Below the pieces are notes generated by a model. It saw nothing but the letters and a program-made list of their open reading frames with translations. It searched no databases and was not told the DNA's origin. From an uncultured Clostridia bacterium (GTDB lineage: Bacteria; Bacillota; Clostridia; Oscillospirales; CAG-272), in assembly GCA_946061315.1 (NCBI GenBank), contig CAMGRB010000011.1, positions 1-13,786 on the forward strand: a DNA stretch of 13,786 nucleotides. The letters run 5' to 3'. Shown here piece by piece: positions 1 through 7,277 of the stretch (positions are counted from its first letter, which is position 1; each line of letters starts with the position of its first letter). Made by a program: the position numbers and the translations under genes.

Positions 1-290
1 GGCAAGCCCAGAAAATGCAGGAGGATATGCAGGCAAAGCAAGCCGAGCTTGAAGCGAGAGAATACGACATTTCGGCAGGCGGCGGAGCCGTTAAGGTAAA
101 GATAAACGGCAAGCGTGAAATTCTCTCTATCGACATCTCCCCCGAAATTGTCGATCCCGATGATATTGAAACGCTCTCGGACATTATAGTTGCGGCGGTA
201 AACGAGGCTATAAAGAAGGTTAATTCGACGTCCGATGAAGAAATGCAGAAAATAACGGGGCCTCTTGGCTCTATGCCCGGTCTTTTCTGA
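1..290 (+). CDS. YbaB/EbfC family nucleoid-associated protein (5' end missing)
   Basis: This is a small DNA-binding protein of the YbaB/EbfC family, which binds DNA as a dimer and is usually encoded between dnaX and recR. The reading frame is open from base 3 and reads QAQKMQEDMQAKQAELEARE, the typical first helix of the family. It then continues through the beta region around GGGAVKVKINGKREILSIDI and ends in the family-like PGLF tail. About 95 residues are visible against roughly 100-115 in the family, so the true start lies a few codons before the window. The ATG at 15 is internal to the helix and unlikely to be the start. The TGA stop overlaps the recR ATG by one base (TGATG), which suggests translational coupling. 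Family assignment is from sequence recognition plus the recR neighbour. Confidence 0.93.
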   Translation, partial: QAQKMQEDMQAKQAELEAREYDISAGGGAVKVKINGKREILSIDISPEIVDPDDIETLSDIIVAAVNEAIKKVNSTSDEEMQKITGPLGSMPGLF

Positions 291-889
291 TGGAAGAACT
301 TATTAAACCGTTGCAGGACCTTGTGGACAGATTTCGCTCTCTTGACGGGGTCGGAAAGAAAAGCGCCTTGAGAATGGCTTTCTCCGTGCTCGATATGAGC
401 GAGGAGGACGCGGTTTCCTTTGCGCAGTCCATACTCGACGCAAAAACGAAAATAGGTCTTTGCAAATGCTGTCAGAACATCTCCTCGGAGGAAATATGCC
501 CGATATGCGCATCTTCTTCGAGGGATCACTCTCTTGTGTGCGTCGTTGAGGATTATCAAAGCGTTATGGCGCTTGAAAAGGTCCGCGAGTTTAACGGAGT
601 TTACCACGTTTTGCACGGAACTATCTCTCCTATGAAGGGTATAGGTCCCGACAAGCTCAAAATAAAGGAGCTGCTCGAAAGGATAAACGAGGGCGGTATT
701 TCCGAGGTAATAGTAGCCACCAATCCGACGGTTGAAGGAGAGGCGACGGCTATGTATATATCAAGGCTCTTAAAGCCGCTTGGCGTTCGGGTGACGAGAA
801 TTGCAAACGGATTGCCCGTCGGTGCCGACCTCGAATTTGCCGACGAGGTGACGCTTTTCCGCGCAATACAGGGCAGGCACGATATTTGA
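290..889 (+). CDS. recR: Recombination mediator protein RecR
   Basis: RecR works with RecO (and RecF) to load RecA on gapped or single-stranded DNA during recombinational repair in the cytoplasm. The 199-residue length is the family norm. Visible in order are an N-terminal helix-hairpin-helix (about residues 12-30, RSLDGVGKKSALRMAF), a four-cysteine zinc site (C58, C61, C70, C73; CKCC and CPIC), and a Toprim domain starting near VCVVEDYQSVMALE at residue 84. The C-terminal part contains the conserved segment ANGLPVGADLEFADEVTL. The start ATG overlaps the stop of the preceding ybaB-type gene by one base. The next gene, a DEDDh exonuclease, follows after 24 bases on the same strand, so the three genes probably form one repair-related transcript. 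No disrupted motif is seen. Confidence 0.97.
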   Translation: MEELIKPLQDLVDRFRSLDGVGKKSALRMAFSVLDMSEEDAVSFAQSILDAKTKIGLCKCCQNISSEEICPICASSSRDHSLVCVVEDYQSVMALEKVREFNGVYHVLHGTISPMKGIGPDKLKIKELLERINEGGISEVIVATNPTVEGEATAMYISRLLKPLGVRVTRIANGLPVGADLEFADEVTLFRAIQGRHDI

Positions 890-913
890 AAAACTAAAAA
901 ATCAGGACACAAA

Positions 914-2035
914 ATGAAATATCTCTTTTTTGATATAGAATGTGCAAACTGCTTTAACGGTCAGGGTAAAATATGCTCTTTCGGCTATGTCATAACCGAC
1001 GAGTTCTTCAACGTTATTAAAAAGCAGGATATTACGATAGATCCGCACGCCAAATTTCATCTCGCGGGCAGGGGCAACCGCCCGGGCATCGTGCTTGCGT
1101 ACGATGAGGAAACTTTCAGGTCTTCCCCGGGATTTACCCATTATTACGACGGTATCCGTTCCCTTCTTACAGACGGCGATTACAAGGTTTTCGGCTTCTC
1201 CGTTATGTCGGACGCGGGATACATAAAGAGCGAGTGCGAGCGGTATTCAAAAGAAATTTTCGATTACGACTATATAGACGTGCAAAGGATATATTCCGAT
1301 ATGCACGAACTTAATACCACCCCTTCCCTGCTTAAATGCGCCTCGGATTACAGCGAGAGCGAAACGCAGGATATACACAGAAGCGACGAGGACTCGATGC
1401 TTACGATGAAGGTATTGAAAGGTCTTTGTCAGGAGTCGGGGCTTGGCGTTGACGAACTTATCGAGAAATATCCGCATTGCAAATGTTGGTGCAAAGACGG
1501 TGTGCTCGGCTCGGAATACCTTAATTACAGGGAAAAATTAAAGGCGCAGAAGCTCTGGAAGATGGAAAAGCTCACGGGAAGCCCGCGCACGAACTGGATA
1601 AGCCAATCCGATAAAAAATACTACGAGTTTTCATCATACTTCAAAAGAGTCTTTATAAACAAAAAAGCCGTATCGCCTCTTGCGGGCAAAACGGTGTGCA
1701 TAAGCGGTTTTTATGAGGATTATCACTTCAACGAGATGATGAATATAGTTTCTCTGCTCGCAAAGAACGGGGCAAAGTACACGAGAAATGCGTTCTTTTG
1801 CGACGTTTTCGTCGAATACGATATAATATCACCGAATAAAGAAAGTAAGAAACAGTACGTTTGTTACAGAAAGAAAAAGGCTAAAAAAGCCGAGAGTGAC
1901 GGCAAGAACATACAGTTTATGCCGATTGATGAATTGTTCTCTGTTCTCGGCACAGACGGGGAAAAGCTTAAAAATCTTGACCGCTTGAATCTCTCGCCTC
2001 TGTGGAAGCCTGACTTCATAAAGATAAAAGAATAA
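914..2035 (+). CDS. DEDDh 3'-5' exonuclease with C-terminal BRCT domain
   Basis: This is a predicted RNase T/DnaQ-like exonuclease of 373 residues. Exo I is FDIE at residues 6-9 (D7, E9). The Exo II aspartate is probably D100 in FGFSVMSD. Exo III is HRSDED at 155-160, which matches the H-x4-D spacing of the DEDDh class, so all four metal-binding acids and the histidine appear present. After a basic, cysteine-containing linker (about 176-250) comes a BRCT-like domain (about 254-347), opening with LAGKTVCISGF and followed by an LLAKNGAK helix. The BRCT part could bind DNA ends or a protein partner. The gene lies 24 bases after recR with an AGGA-type ribosome site, and a hairpin terminator follows at 2061-2090. 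The nuclease fold is clear. The substrate (DNA or RNA) and the link to recombination are inferred from position. It is too divergent to call a replicative proofreading subunit. Confidence 0.82.
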   Translation: MKYLFFDIECANCFNGQGKICSFGYVITDEFFNVIKKQDITIDPHAKFHLAGRGNRPGIVLAYDEETFRSSPGFTHYYDGIRSLLTDGDYKVFGFSVMSDAGYIKSECERYSKEIFDYDYIDVQRIYSDMHELNTTPSLLKCASDYSESETQDIHRSDEDSMLTMKVLKGLCQESGLGVDELIEKYPHCKCWCKDGVLGSEYLNYREKLKAQKLWKMEKLTGSPRTNWISQSDKKYYEFSSYFKRVFINKKAVSPLAGKTVCISGFYEDYHFNEMMNIVSLLAKNGAKYTRNAFFCDVFVEYDIISPNKESKKQYVCYRKKKAKKAESDGKNIQFMPIDELFSVLGTDGEKLKNLDRLNLSPLWKPDFIKIKE

Positions 2036-2060
2036 AAAATACGCAATTTCGGCGGATAAT

Positions 2061-2090
2061 AAAAACGGCGCTTCGGTGAGCGCCGTTTTT
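2061..2090. terminator. Symmetrical (bidirectional) intrinsic terminator
   Basis: A perfect 12-base inverted repeat (AAAAACGGCGCT at 2061-2072, AGCGCCGTTTTT at 2079-2090) flanks the six-base loop TCGGTG. The GC-rich core is followed by a run of T on the plus strand. Because the A tract on the other side is also symmetrical, the minus strand reads the same hairpin followed by T. It sits between two convergent genes (stops at 2035 and 2106) and can serve both. Confidence 0.92.
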
Positions 2091-2105
2091 GTTGTATACC
2101 GTTAA

Positions 2106-4661
2106 TCAAACAACAACCGTCTTTATCCAGACGTATTGATATTTATAACCGTCCGTATTGTACGTTTCTTTGAGAAGCGTTGCCGCCTCTATATTATCTT
2201 CAAGCGATACGGAGGATACGGTAAACGTGCCGTTTGACGACGTCCTTTCCCACCCCGCCGTATCTTCAAACTCTACTTCAAAAAGAGCCATACAGCCGTT
2301 AAATGCAAAATTATTGATAACGATAACCGATTTCGGAATAAAGATATACGTAATTTTTGTATTTTTTTCAAACGCGGCTTTTCCTATTTCAATAAGCAGA
2401 TAACTACGGTCAGAGTTTTCTACGGTTTCGGATAAGTTCACTCTGCCTATAACAGATGAAGTCGAGGCGACAAGAGCAATTTTATTATAGCCGCACACTT
2501 CATAGGTAAAGCTTCCGAGCGTAAATTCTTCTCCGTATTCGAGCGCGGACGAATTATAATCTTCCGACGAAACCTCGGGAACATCATACAGATAATTCAT
2601 GGGGTTGCTTATATCACCGACCGCACCGACGGTATGGTCTTCAAACTCCGCACCCGATTTGCACATATAGTTATAAATGACGCCTCTGCCGATACTCGGT
2701 TGATCGTCCCACGTCAGATCGTACCAATACCATTTATCCTCTATCTGTACTACGTTCCAAGCGTGTCCTTGATCATTGCTCGTTCCCGTAACGTATGCGT
2801 TATCTACGCCGCAAGCATTGAGCAACAACGAAAATGCTTTTGCGTATCCTTCGCAAACCGCTTCTTTTTTTATGAATACGCCTAATATACTGTGCGCCCA
2901 CCTGTCGCCCGTCGGATTGCCGAGCTCATCTCGCGAATATTTTATACTGTCTATTATACTGTCGTGAAATGCAAACGCTATCTGATAATCGGACGTTTCT
3001 CCGCTCACAAGGTTCAGATATTCGTCTATGGCGTCGTATATCGCATCGTTTTGCGCTTTTCTCTTATCTCCGTCTTTGTAGTCCGCCTCCACGCAAAGTG
3101 ACAAATTCTTTGAGGAATAGACCACGTTGCCCGATATCCAATAATACAACGGATGATCGGTACAGTAGACCGCCCAAACACTCATAGCCTCGTTTGAGGT
3201 AAGCCCGTACGTTGAATAATTTATTTCGCCCGCAACGTAGCTTGTGTTACCTCCGGCTACAACGGCGTTTGCCGACTTCGTTTCGTCGTTGTGAAAAGCA
3301 GATGCCATCTCGTCGAGTTTCATATAAAACTTCTGATAGTTGTCGCCGTTTGCAAGCGTGCCAAGATAATTGAACCCGTAATCGGACGCGCATTTATCCT
3401 CATAATTTGCGCTGTATCCGCAGACGGAACAATTATCCTCCGAGGAATGTGCGCCTATGGCAAACGTAACACCGCAAACCTCGCAGACCTTATAATGCCC
3501 CGTTTTGTTCTTCAGATATGAGGATGATGAATGCGGTTGTGATGCTACCACCACTTCGTTACAATACTTACATTCATACCAATGCTTTTCGGCGTCGGAT
3601 TTCAGTATGGGTAAATGCCCGGTAGCGTCAACGGTTACGTTCTCTGTTTCCGTATTACCGTTTTCGTCGGCAAAATCCTTACCGCAACCGGTACAATGCC
3701 AATATTCTACGTTGCCCTCGCCCGTGCAGGTAGGCTGCTCGCTTTCAATATGCTGCATAACGTGATCATGCTCTTGCACAGGTGGCTCGGACGGTAGATC
3801 ACTTACTCGCAATACGGCAAAATAGTCCTCTCCCGATTCGGTCAAAAACGCGTAATCTTGTGCGCCGATGTCTTTCAATGAATACGCCAGACCGTTTTGC
3901 GATTCGCTGCCGATAAGCGCTTCGAGCAACGTTGTACCTATCTGTTCGTTCAGGTCTTTTGCCGAGCCGATTTTTAACAGCACGTCGAGCGTATGAAACA
4001 AATCTTCCGTATCCCGAGCGGACAGATTATTCAGGGTAAGCGCCGAATGTTCAAGGGTATAAGAAAAGGGTGATACGCCTTTTATCGCTTTCAAGGTGGA
4101 AGAAACGTAGATATTATCGGGTACGAATTTTTTCAGATAACCAAAGGGAAAGCCCTGCATTTCATCCGTTAAAGCAGTTATATCAAGCTTCACGACGGTG
4201 TTTATCAGTAAATCCGTTTCGGTTATTTCCGAAAAATCCACTTGCAATAACTGAAGATCTATCTGTTTTTCGCCCACGTCTATCTTGCCGTTCATCTCCT
4301 GCTTTATAACGGTATCAAGAAGGGCGCCTACCTGTTTATCGGTAAGCCTTATAACGTATTTCATCTCTGCGGGCAAGTCGTCGAAATTGACGTTGTAGCC
4401 GTGCTCCTCGGTATACGTAATCATATTCTCAACCGATTTATTGACTTCCGTCTGCACGTCTACCATATCCGCCTCCGAAAAGGCTTCGGGGCAAAGTGCA
4501 CTCTCGTCCACCGTTTGTGAAAGCGTTTTTAACTGCCTGACGGTCCCAAAAAGGTCAATATCGTATTTTACTAATACAAAGACGTAACCGACCATCAGGC
4601 AGGCGGCGGCTAACGTGATAATTGTCATAAGACCGCTTATAAGTCTTTTCAATGCCTTCAT
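2106..4661 (-). CDS. Membrane-anchored exported protein: CxxC modules, transglutaminase-like domain, BspA-type LRR end
   Basis: This is an 851-residue predicted surface protein. The chosen ATG (MKALKRLISG) follows a purine-rich GGGGGGAAG stretch and begins with a basic N-terminus and one hydrophobic segment (about residues 7-31). An ATG 45 bases upstream is less likely. Residues 40-290 are of unknown type. Residues 300-415 carry CxxC modules (CTGC at 323, CKYC at 364, CEVC at 393, CSVC at 411) with preceding Trp/His, the pattern of small zinc-ribbon-like repeats in clostridial surface proteins. Residues about 560-665 are transglutaminase-like with C603 (AVCEGYAKAF), H633 (GHAWNVV) and D648 (WYDLTWDD), so the protease-like triad is intact. 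The C-terminal part (about 755-800) matches a BspA-type leucine-rich repeat (IGKAAF, FIPKSV, FAFNGC). It may act as a peptidase, a cross-linker or a cell-wall protein; the sequence cannot decide. No sortase motif is seen. It is 99 bases downstream of the DUF2344 gene, so it may be read separately. Confidence 0.85.
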   Translation of the reverse strand: MKALKRLISGLMTIITLAAACLMVGYVFVLVKYDIDLFGTVRQLKTLSQTVDESALCPEAFSEADMVDVQTEVNKSVENMITYTEEHGYNVNFDDLPAEMKYVIRLTDKQVGALLDTVIKQEMNGKIDVGEKQIDLQLLQVDFSEITETDLLINTVVKLDITALTDEMQGFPFGYLKKFVPDNIYVSSTLKAIKGVSPFSYTLEHSALTLNNLSARDTEDLFHTLDVLLKIGSAKDLNEQIGTTLLEALIGSESQNGLAYSLKDIGAQDYAFLTESGEDYFAVLRVSDLPSEPPVQEHDHVMQHIESEQPTCTGEGNVEYWHCTGCGKDFADENGNTETENVTVDATGHLPILKSDAEKHWYECKYCNEVVVASQPHSSSSYLKNKTGHYKVCEVCGVTFAIGAHSSEDNCSVCGYSANYEDKCASDYGFNYLGTLANGDNYQKFYMKLDEMASAFHNDETKSANAVVAGGNTSYVAGEINYSTYGLTSNEAMSVWAVYCTDHPLYYWISGNVVYSSKNLSLCVEADYKDGDKRKAQNDAIYDAIDEYLNLVSGETSDYQIAFAFHDSIIDSIKYSRDELGNPTGDRWAHSILGVFIKKEAVCEGYAKAFSLLLNACGVDNAYVTGTSNDQGHAWNVVQIEDKWYWYDLTWDDQPSIGRGVIYNYMCKSGAEFEDHTVGAVGDISNPMNYLYDVPEVSSEDYNSSALEYGEEFTLGSFTYEVCGYNKIALVASTSSVIGRVNLSETVENSDRSYLLIEIGKAAFEKNTKITYIFIPKSVIVINNFAFNGCMALFEVEFEDTAGWERTSSNGTFTVSSVSLEDNIEAATLLKETYNTDGYKYQYVWIKTVVV

Positions 4662-4692
4662 ATCTTCCCCCCACATAGTTTTTATTTGCAAA

Positions 4693-4715
4693 CAGGCACG
4701 CCCCACGCGCGCCTG
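4693..4715 (-). terminator. Weak hairpin between DUF2344 gene and transglutaminase gene
   Basis: The arms CAGGCACGC and GCGCGCCTG pair over nine positions with one mismatch around a five-base loop. Read on the minus strand, it is followed by TTTGCAAATAAAA, a poor T tract. It could be an attenuating terminator after the radical SAM pair, or simply an mRNA hairpin ahead of the transglutaminase gene. Low confidence. Confidence 0.35.
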
Positions 4716-4760
4716 CTTACAACGTTATATCGCTTGTATCGGTTTTTGACGGTGGCGTTA

Positions 4761-5447
4761 CTATTCAAATACTTTGAGGTCTTTTTGTAACATTTCTTTT
4801 CTCATAACGGAATAATATTCGTTTTTAACGTCGCCCGACAGTATGCCGAGTTTTTCTCTTAATGCCTTTATAAAAAGCTCGGGATTTAAGTAGTTTTCCG
4901 AGTCGGCGCAAAGTACGACGTTAGCCGACATTTTGCCGCCTGACGATTTTACGTCAAGAGATTTTATATAGTCCGTTACGTTTATTTCACGCTCGCCCTT
5001 TTTGGACGCCTTTACAACCGTGCACTCGCCTGAAAACAGTTCCCTTACCTTGTTTTCGGTATTCTCGTCTATTGACGGCGATTCTATGTTTATTATATAG
5101 TCCGTGTAGGCTATATCCGAAAGCTTTGTCGTCGGGACGTAAACCGCTAAAACGCGCATCTCGTCGGGAAAATTTTCGGAGAGCCTCTTTTTTATCTCAT
5201 CGGTGCTCATCGGTGAGTTTATTTTTATATCCACAAATTCGCAAAGGCTCTCAACGCCTATTGAAAGCGGCGGAGTAAACACCATTTTCGGTTGCGGGTT
5301 AAAGCCTTCTGTATAGCGTATGTCAATACCCGCCCTTACCATTATCCTCTGTACCGTGCGCACAAGGTCAAGGTGCGATATATACATAAGCGAGCCTGTC
5401 TTTGTAAATTTTATTCTTATCGGAGTTATTTCTTCTTCGGGCACCAT
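4761..5447 (-). CDS. TIGR03936 / DUF2344 radical-SAM-associated protein
   Basis: This 228-residue protein is recognised as the TIGR03936 (DUF2344) family. Members are encoded next to, or fused to, a TIGR03960-type radical SAM protein, as here. The family-typical opening IRIKFTKTGSLMYISHLDLV and the segment YTEGFNPQPKMVFTPPLSIG are intact. The ATG at 5447 was chosen because a GGAGGAG ribosome site lies seven bases before it, inside the end of the upstream gene. The two genes overlap by 22 bases, so translation is probably coupled and the products are likely to act together. The biochemical role of the pair is not established to my knowledge. A function in RNA or protein modification is only a guess from the radical SAM partner and from rlmB in the same cluster. 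Confidence 0.9.
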   Translation of the reverse strand: MVPEEEITPIRIKFTKTGSLMYISHLDLVRTVQRIMVRAGIDIRYTEGFNPQPKMVFTPPLSIGVESLCEFVDIKINSPMSTDEIKKRLSENFPDEMRVLAVYVPTTKLSDIAYTDYIINIESPSIDENTENKVRELFSGECTVVKASKKGEREINVTDYIKSLDVKSSGGKMSANVVLCADSENYLNPELFIKALREKLGILSGDVKNEYYSVMRKEMLQKDLKVFE

Positions 5448-7276
5448 CTTACATCTCCTCCAAGCTTTGAAGCCCCGCACGCAGAGCATTTTTCTTTACA
5501 GTTGGGCGTCGTTTTGTTCTCATACGCTTTTTTGCTCTCCGATATAAGAAAGCTCTTTGTAACGCCCGTATCTATAACGTCCCACGGCAGTATCTCGTCG
5601 TACGACATTCTGCGGTTTGCATAAAACGATGGGTCTATGCCGCATTTATCGAATATATCCATCCATCTGTCGTAATCGAAATATTCGTCCCACGCATCAA
5701 AGCGCACGCCGATCTTCTGCGCGTAGGCGATTGCCTTTGAAAGCCTTCTGTCGCCCTTTGCAAAAACGGCTTCAAGACGCGACACCCTGGCATCGTGCCA
5801 ATTATAGCGTATTTTTCTGTCCGTTATTTTCGTGCCGAGGAATTTCTGCTTTTCGGAAAGCGATTCGAGGCTGTCCTGCGGCTCCCACTGAAAAGGTGTG
5901 TGTGGCTTTGGCACAAAGCAGGACACGCTGACGGTAACGCCGACGGGTCTTTTCGGTCTTTCGGGCATTTTATAATACTCGTCAACCACGTGCTTTGCCA
6001 AAACGGCAATACCCTCTATATCCTCGTACGTTTCGGTCGGCAAGCCGTTCATAAAATAGAGCTTTACCTGGCTTTTGCCACCCTCGAACGCAAGGCGCAC
6101 CGCATTCATAAGATCTTCTTCATACAGATTTTTGTTTATTGCGTCACGCAGTCTTTGCGTTCCCGCCTCGGGTGCAAAGGTAAGTCCGCTTGAGCGTATG
6201 GAGCTTATTTTATCCATAAGCTCCTTTGTGAAGCTGTCCGCGCGAAGTGACGGCAGGGACAGATTTATTTTTGCGTCGTTTGTCCATTCAAGGAGCATAT
6301 CCGTAGCTTCGTGCAGACACGAATAATCGCTTATGGAAAGCGACGACAGAGATATTTCGTTATATCCGGTATTTTTGTATATTTCCTTTGCCTGCTCGTT
6401 TAACACCTCGGCGCTCTTTTCTCTTACGGGGCGGAAAACAACGCCCGCCTGGCAGAAACGGCAGCCCCTTATGCAGCCCCTGAACGTTTCGAGCATTATT
6501 CTGTCGTGAACGACCTCGATAAACGGAATAATGGGCTTCTTCGGGTAATAGGAGGTATTAAGGTCGGCTATTATTCTCTTTTCGACCTTTTTCGGCACGT
6601 CTTCGTACTTCGGCTCAAAGCTCTTTATAGTTCCGTCATCGTTATACTCAACGTCATAAAGTGAGGGAACGTAAAAGCCTTTGAGATGCGAAGCCTCGCG
6701 TAAAAAAGCCTTTTTTGTATAAGTGCCGTTCTTTTTCATCTCGAGATAGAGTGAAGCAAGCTCGGGCAGAGCCTCCTCGCCCTCGCCTATACTGAAAATA
6801 TCGAAAAAGTCGGCAACCGGCTCGGCATTGTACGCGCAAGGACCCCCGGCTATTATAACGGGGTCCTCGTCAGACCTTTCGGAAGCGAAAAGCTTTAATC
6901 CGGCAAGGTCTATCATATTAACGGCGGTCGTATAGCAAAGCTCGTATTGGAGCGAAAAGGCGATTATATCAAAATCCTTTACGCTGTCCTTGCTTTCAAG
7001 AGTGAAAAGAGGAATCGAGTTTTTCCTCATCTGCTCCTCCATATCGGGCCACGGAGCATAAACTCTTTCGCACCACACCTCGTCCATACCGTTAAGTGCG
7101 CCGTAGAGCAATCTCACACCGAGATTTGACATTCCTATCTCGTAGGTATCGGGAAAGCAGAACGCTATACGCAGATCTACCTTGTTTTTATCCTTTACTA
7201 CCTGTCCGAACTCGCCGCCGGTATATCGCCCCGGCTTTGATACGGACCTTAAAATCATACTTATATCTTTTTGCAT
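5426..7276 (-). CDS. TIGR03960 family B12-binding-domain-like radical SAM protein
   Basis: This is a predicted iron-sulfur radical SAM enzyme of 616 residues. The N-terminal part (about 35-185) looks like the cobalamin-binding-type domain of this group (PDTYEIGMSNLG, IIAGGPCAYNAEP, IGEGEEALPEL). The radical SAM core starts near residue 250 and has CIRGCRFC, giving the CxxxCxxC ligands C268, C272 and C275 for the [4Fe-4S] cluster and S-adenosylmethionine. The segment FAPEAGTQRLRDAINKN is typical of MiaB-like cores. Near the C-terminus a second CxxxCxxC (C593, C597, C600) plus C612 is present. The substrate is unknown. The ATG lies one base after the stop of the upstream membrane protein gene, with only a weak ribosome site, so coupling is likely. 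An ATG six codons later (7258) is a possible alternative start. The 3' end overlaps the DUF2344 partner gene. Confidence 0.92.
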   Translation of the reverse strand: MQKDISMILRSVSKPGRYTGGEFGQVVKDKNKVDLRIAFCFPDTYEIGMSNLGVRLLYGALNGMDEVWCERVYAPWPDMEEQMRKNSIPLFTLESKDSVKDFDIIAFSLQYELCYTTAVNMIDLAGLKLFASERSDEDPVIIAGGPCAYNAEPVADFFDIFSIGEGEEALPELASLYLEMKKNGTYTKKAFLREASHLKGFYVPSLYDVEYNDDGTIKSFEPKYEDVPKKVEKRIIADLNTSYYPKKPIIPFIEVVHDRIMLETFRGCIRGCRFCQAGVVFRPVREKSAEVLNEQAKEIYKNTGYNEISLSSLSISDYSCLHEATDMLLEWTNDAKINLSLPSLRADSFTKELMDKISSIRSSGLTFAPEAGTQRLRDAINKNLYEEDLMNAVRLAFEGGKSQVKLYFMNGLPTETYEDIEGIAVLAKHVVDEYYKMPERPKRPVGVTVSVSCFVPKPHTPFQWEPQDSLESLSEKQKFLGTKITDRKIRYNWHDARVSRLEAVFAKGDRRLSKAIAYAQKIGVRFDAWDEYFDYDRWMDIFDKCGIDPSFYANRRMSYDEILPWDVIDTGVTKSFLISESKKAYENKTTPNCKEKCSACGASKLGGDVRWCPKKK

Positions 7277-7277
7277 A

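Noticed and set aside
4590..4661. Possible lipoprotein signal (LAAAC) in the transglutaminase-domain protein
   Set aside because: The cysteine sits in the middle of the hydrophobic segment, with ten more hydrophobic residues after it. A transmembrane anchor is more likely than a lipobox.
4662..4706. Upstream ATG at 4706 for the transglutaminase-domain protein
   Set aside because: It adds 15 residues that do not look like a signal sequence and has no clear ribosome site. The ATG at 4661 follows a purine-rich GGGGGGAAG and begins a clean membrane anchor.
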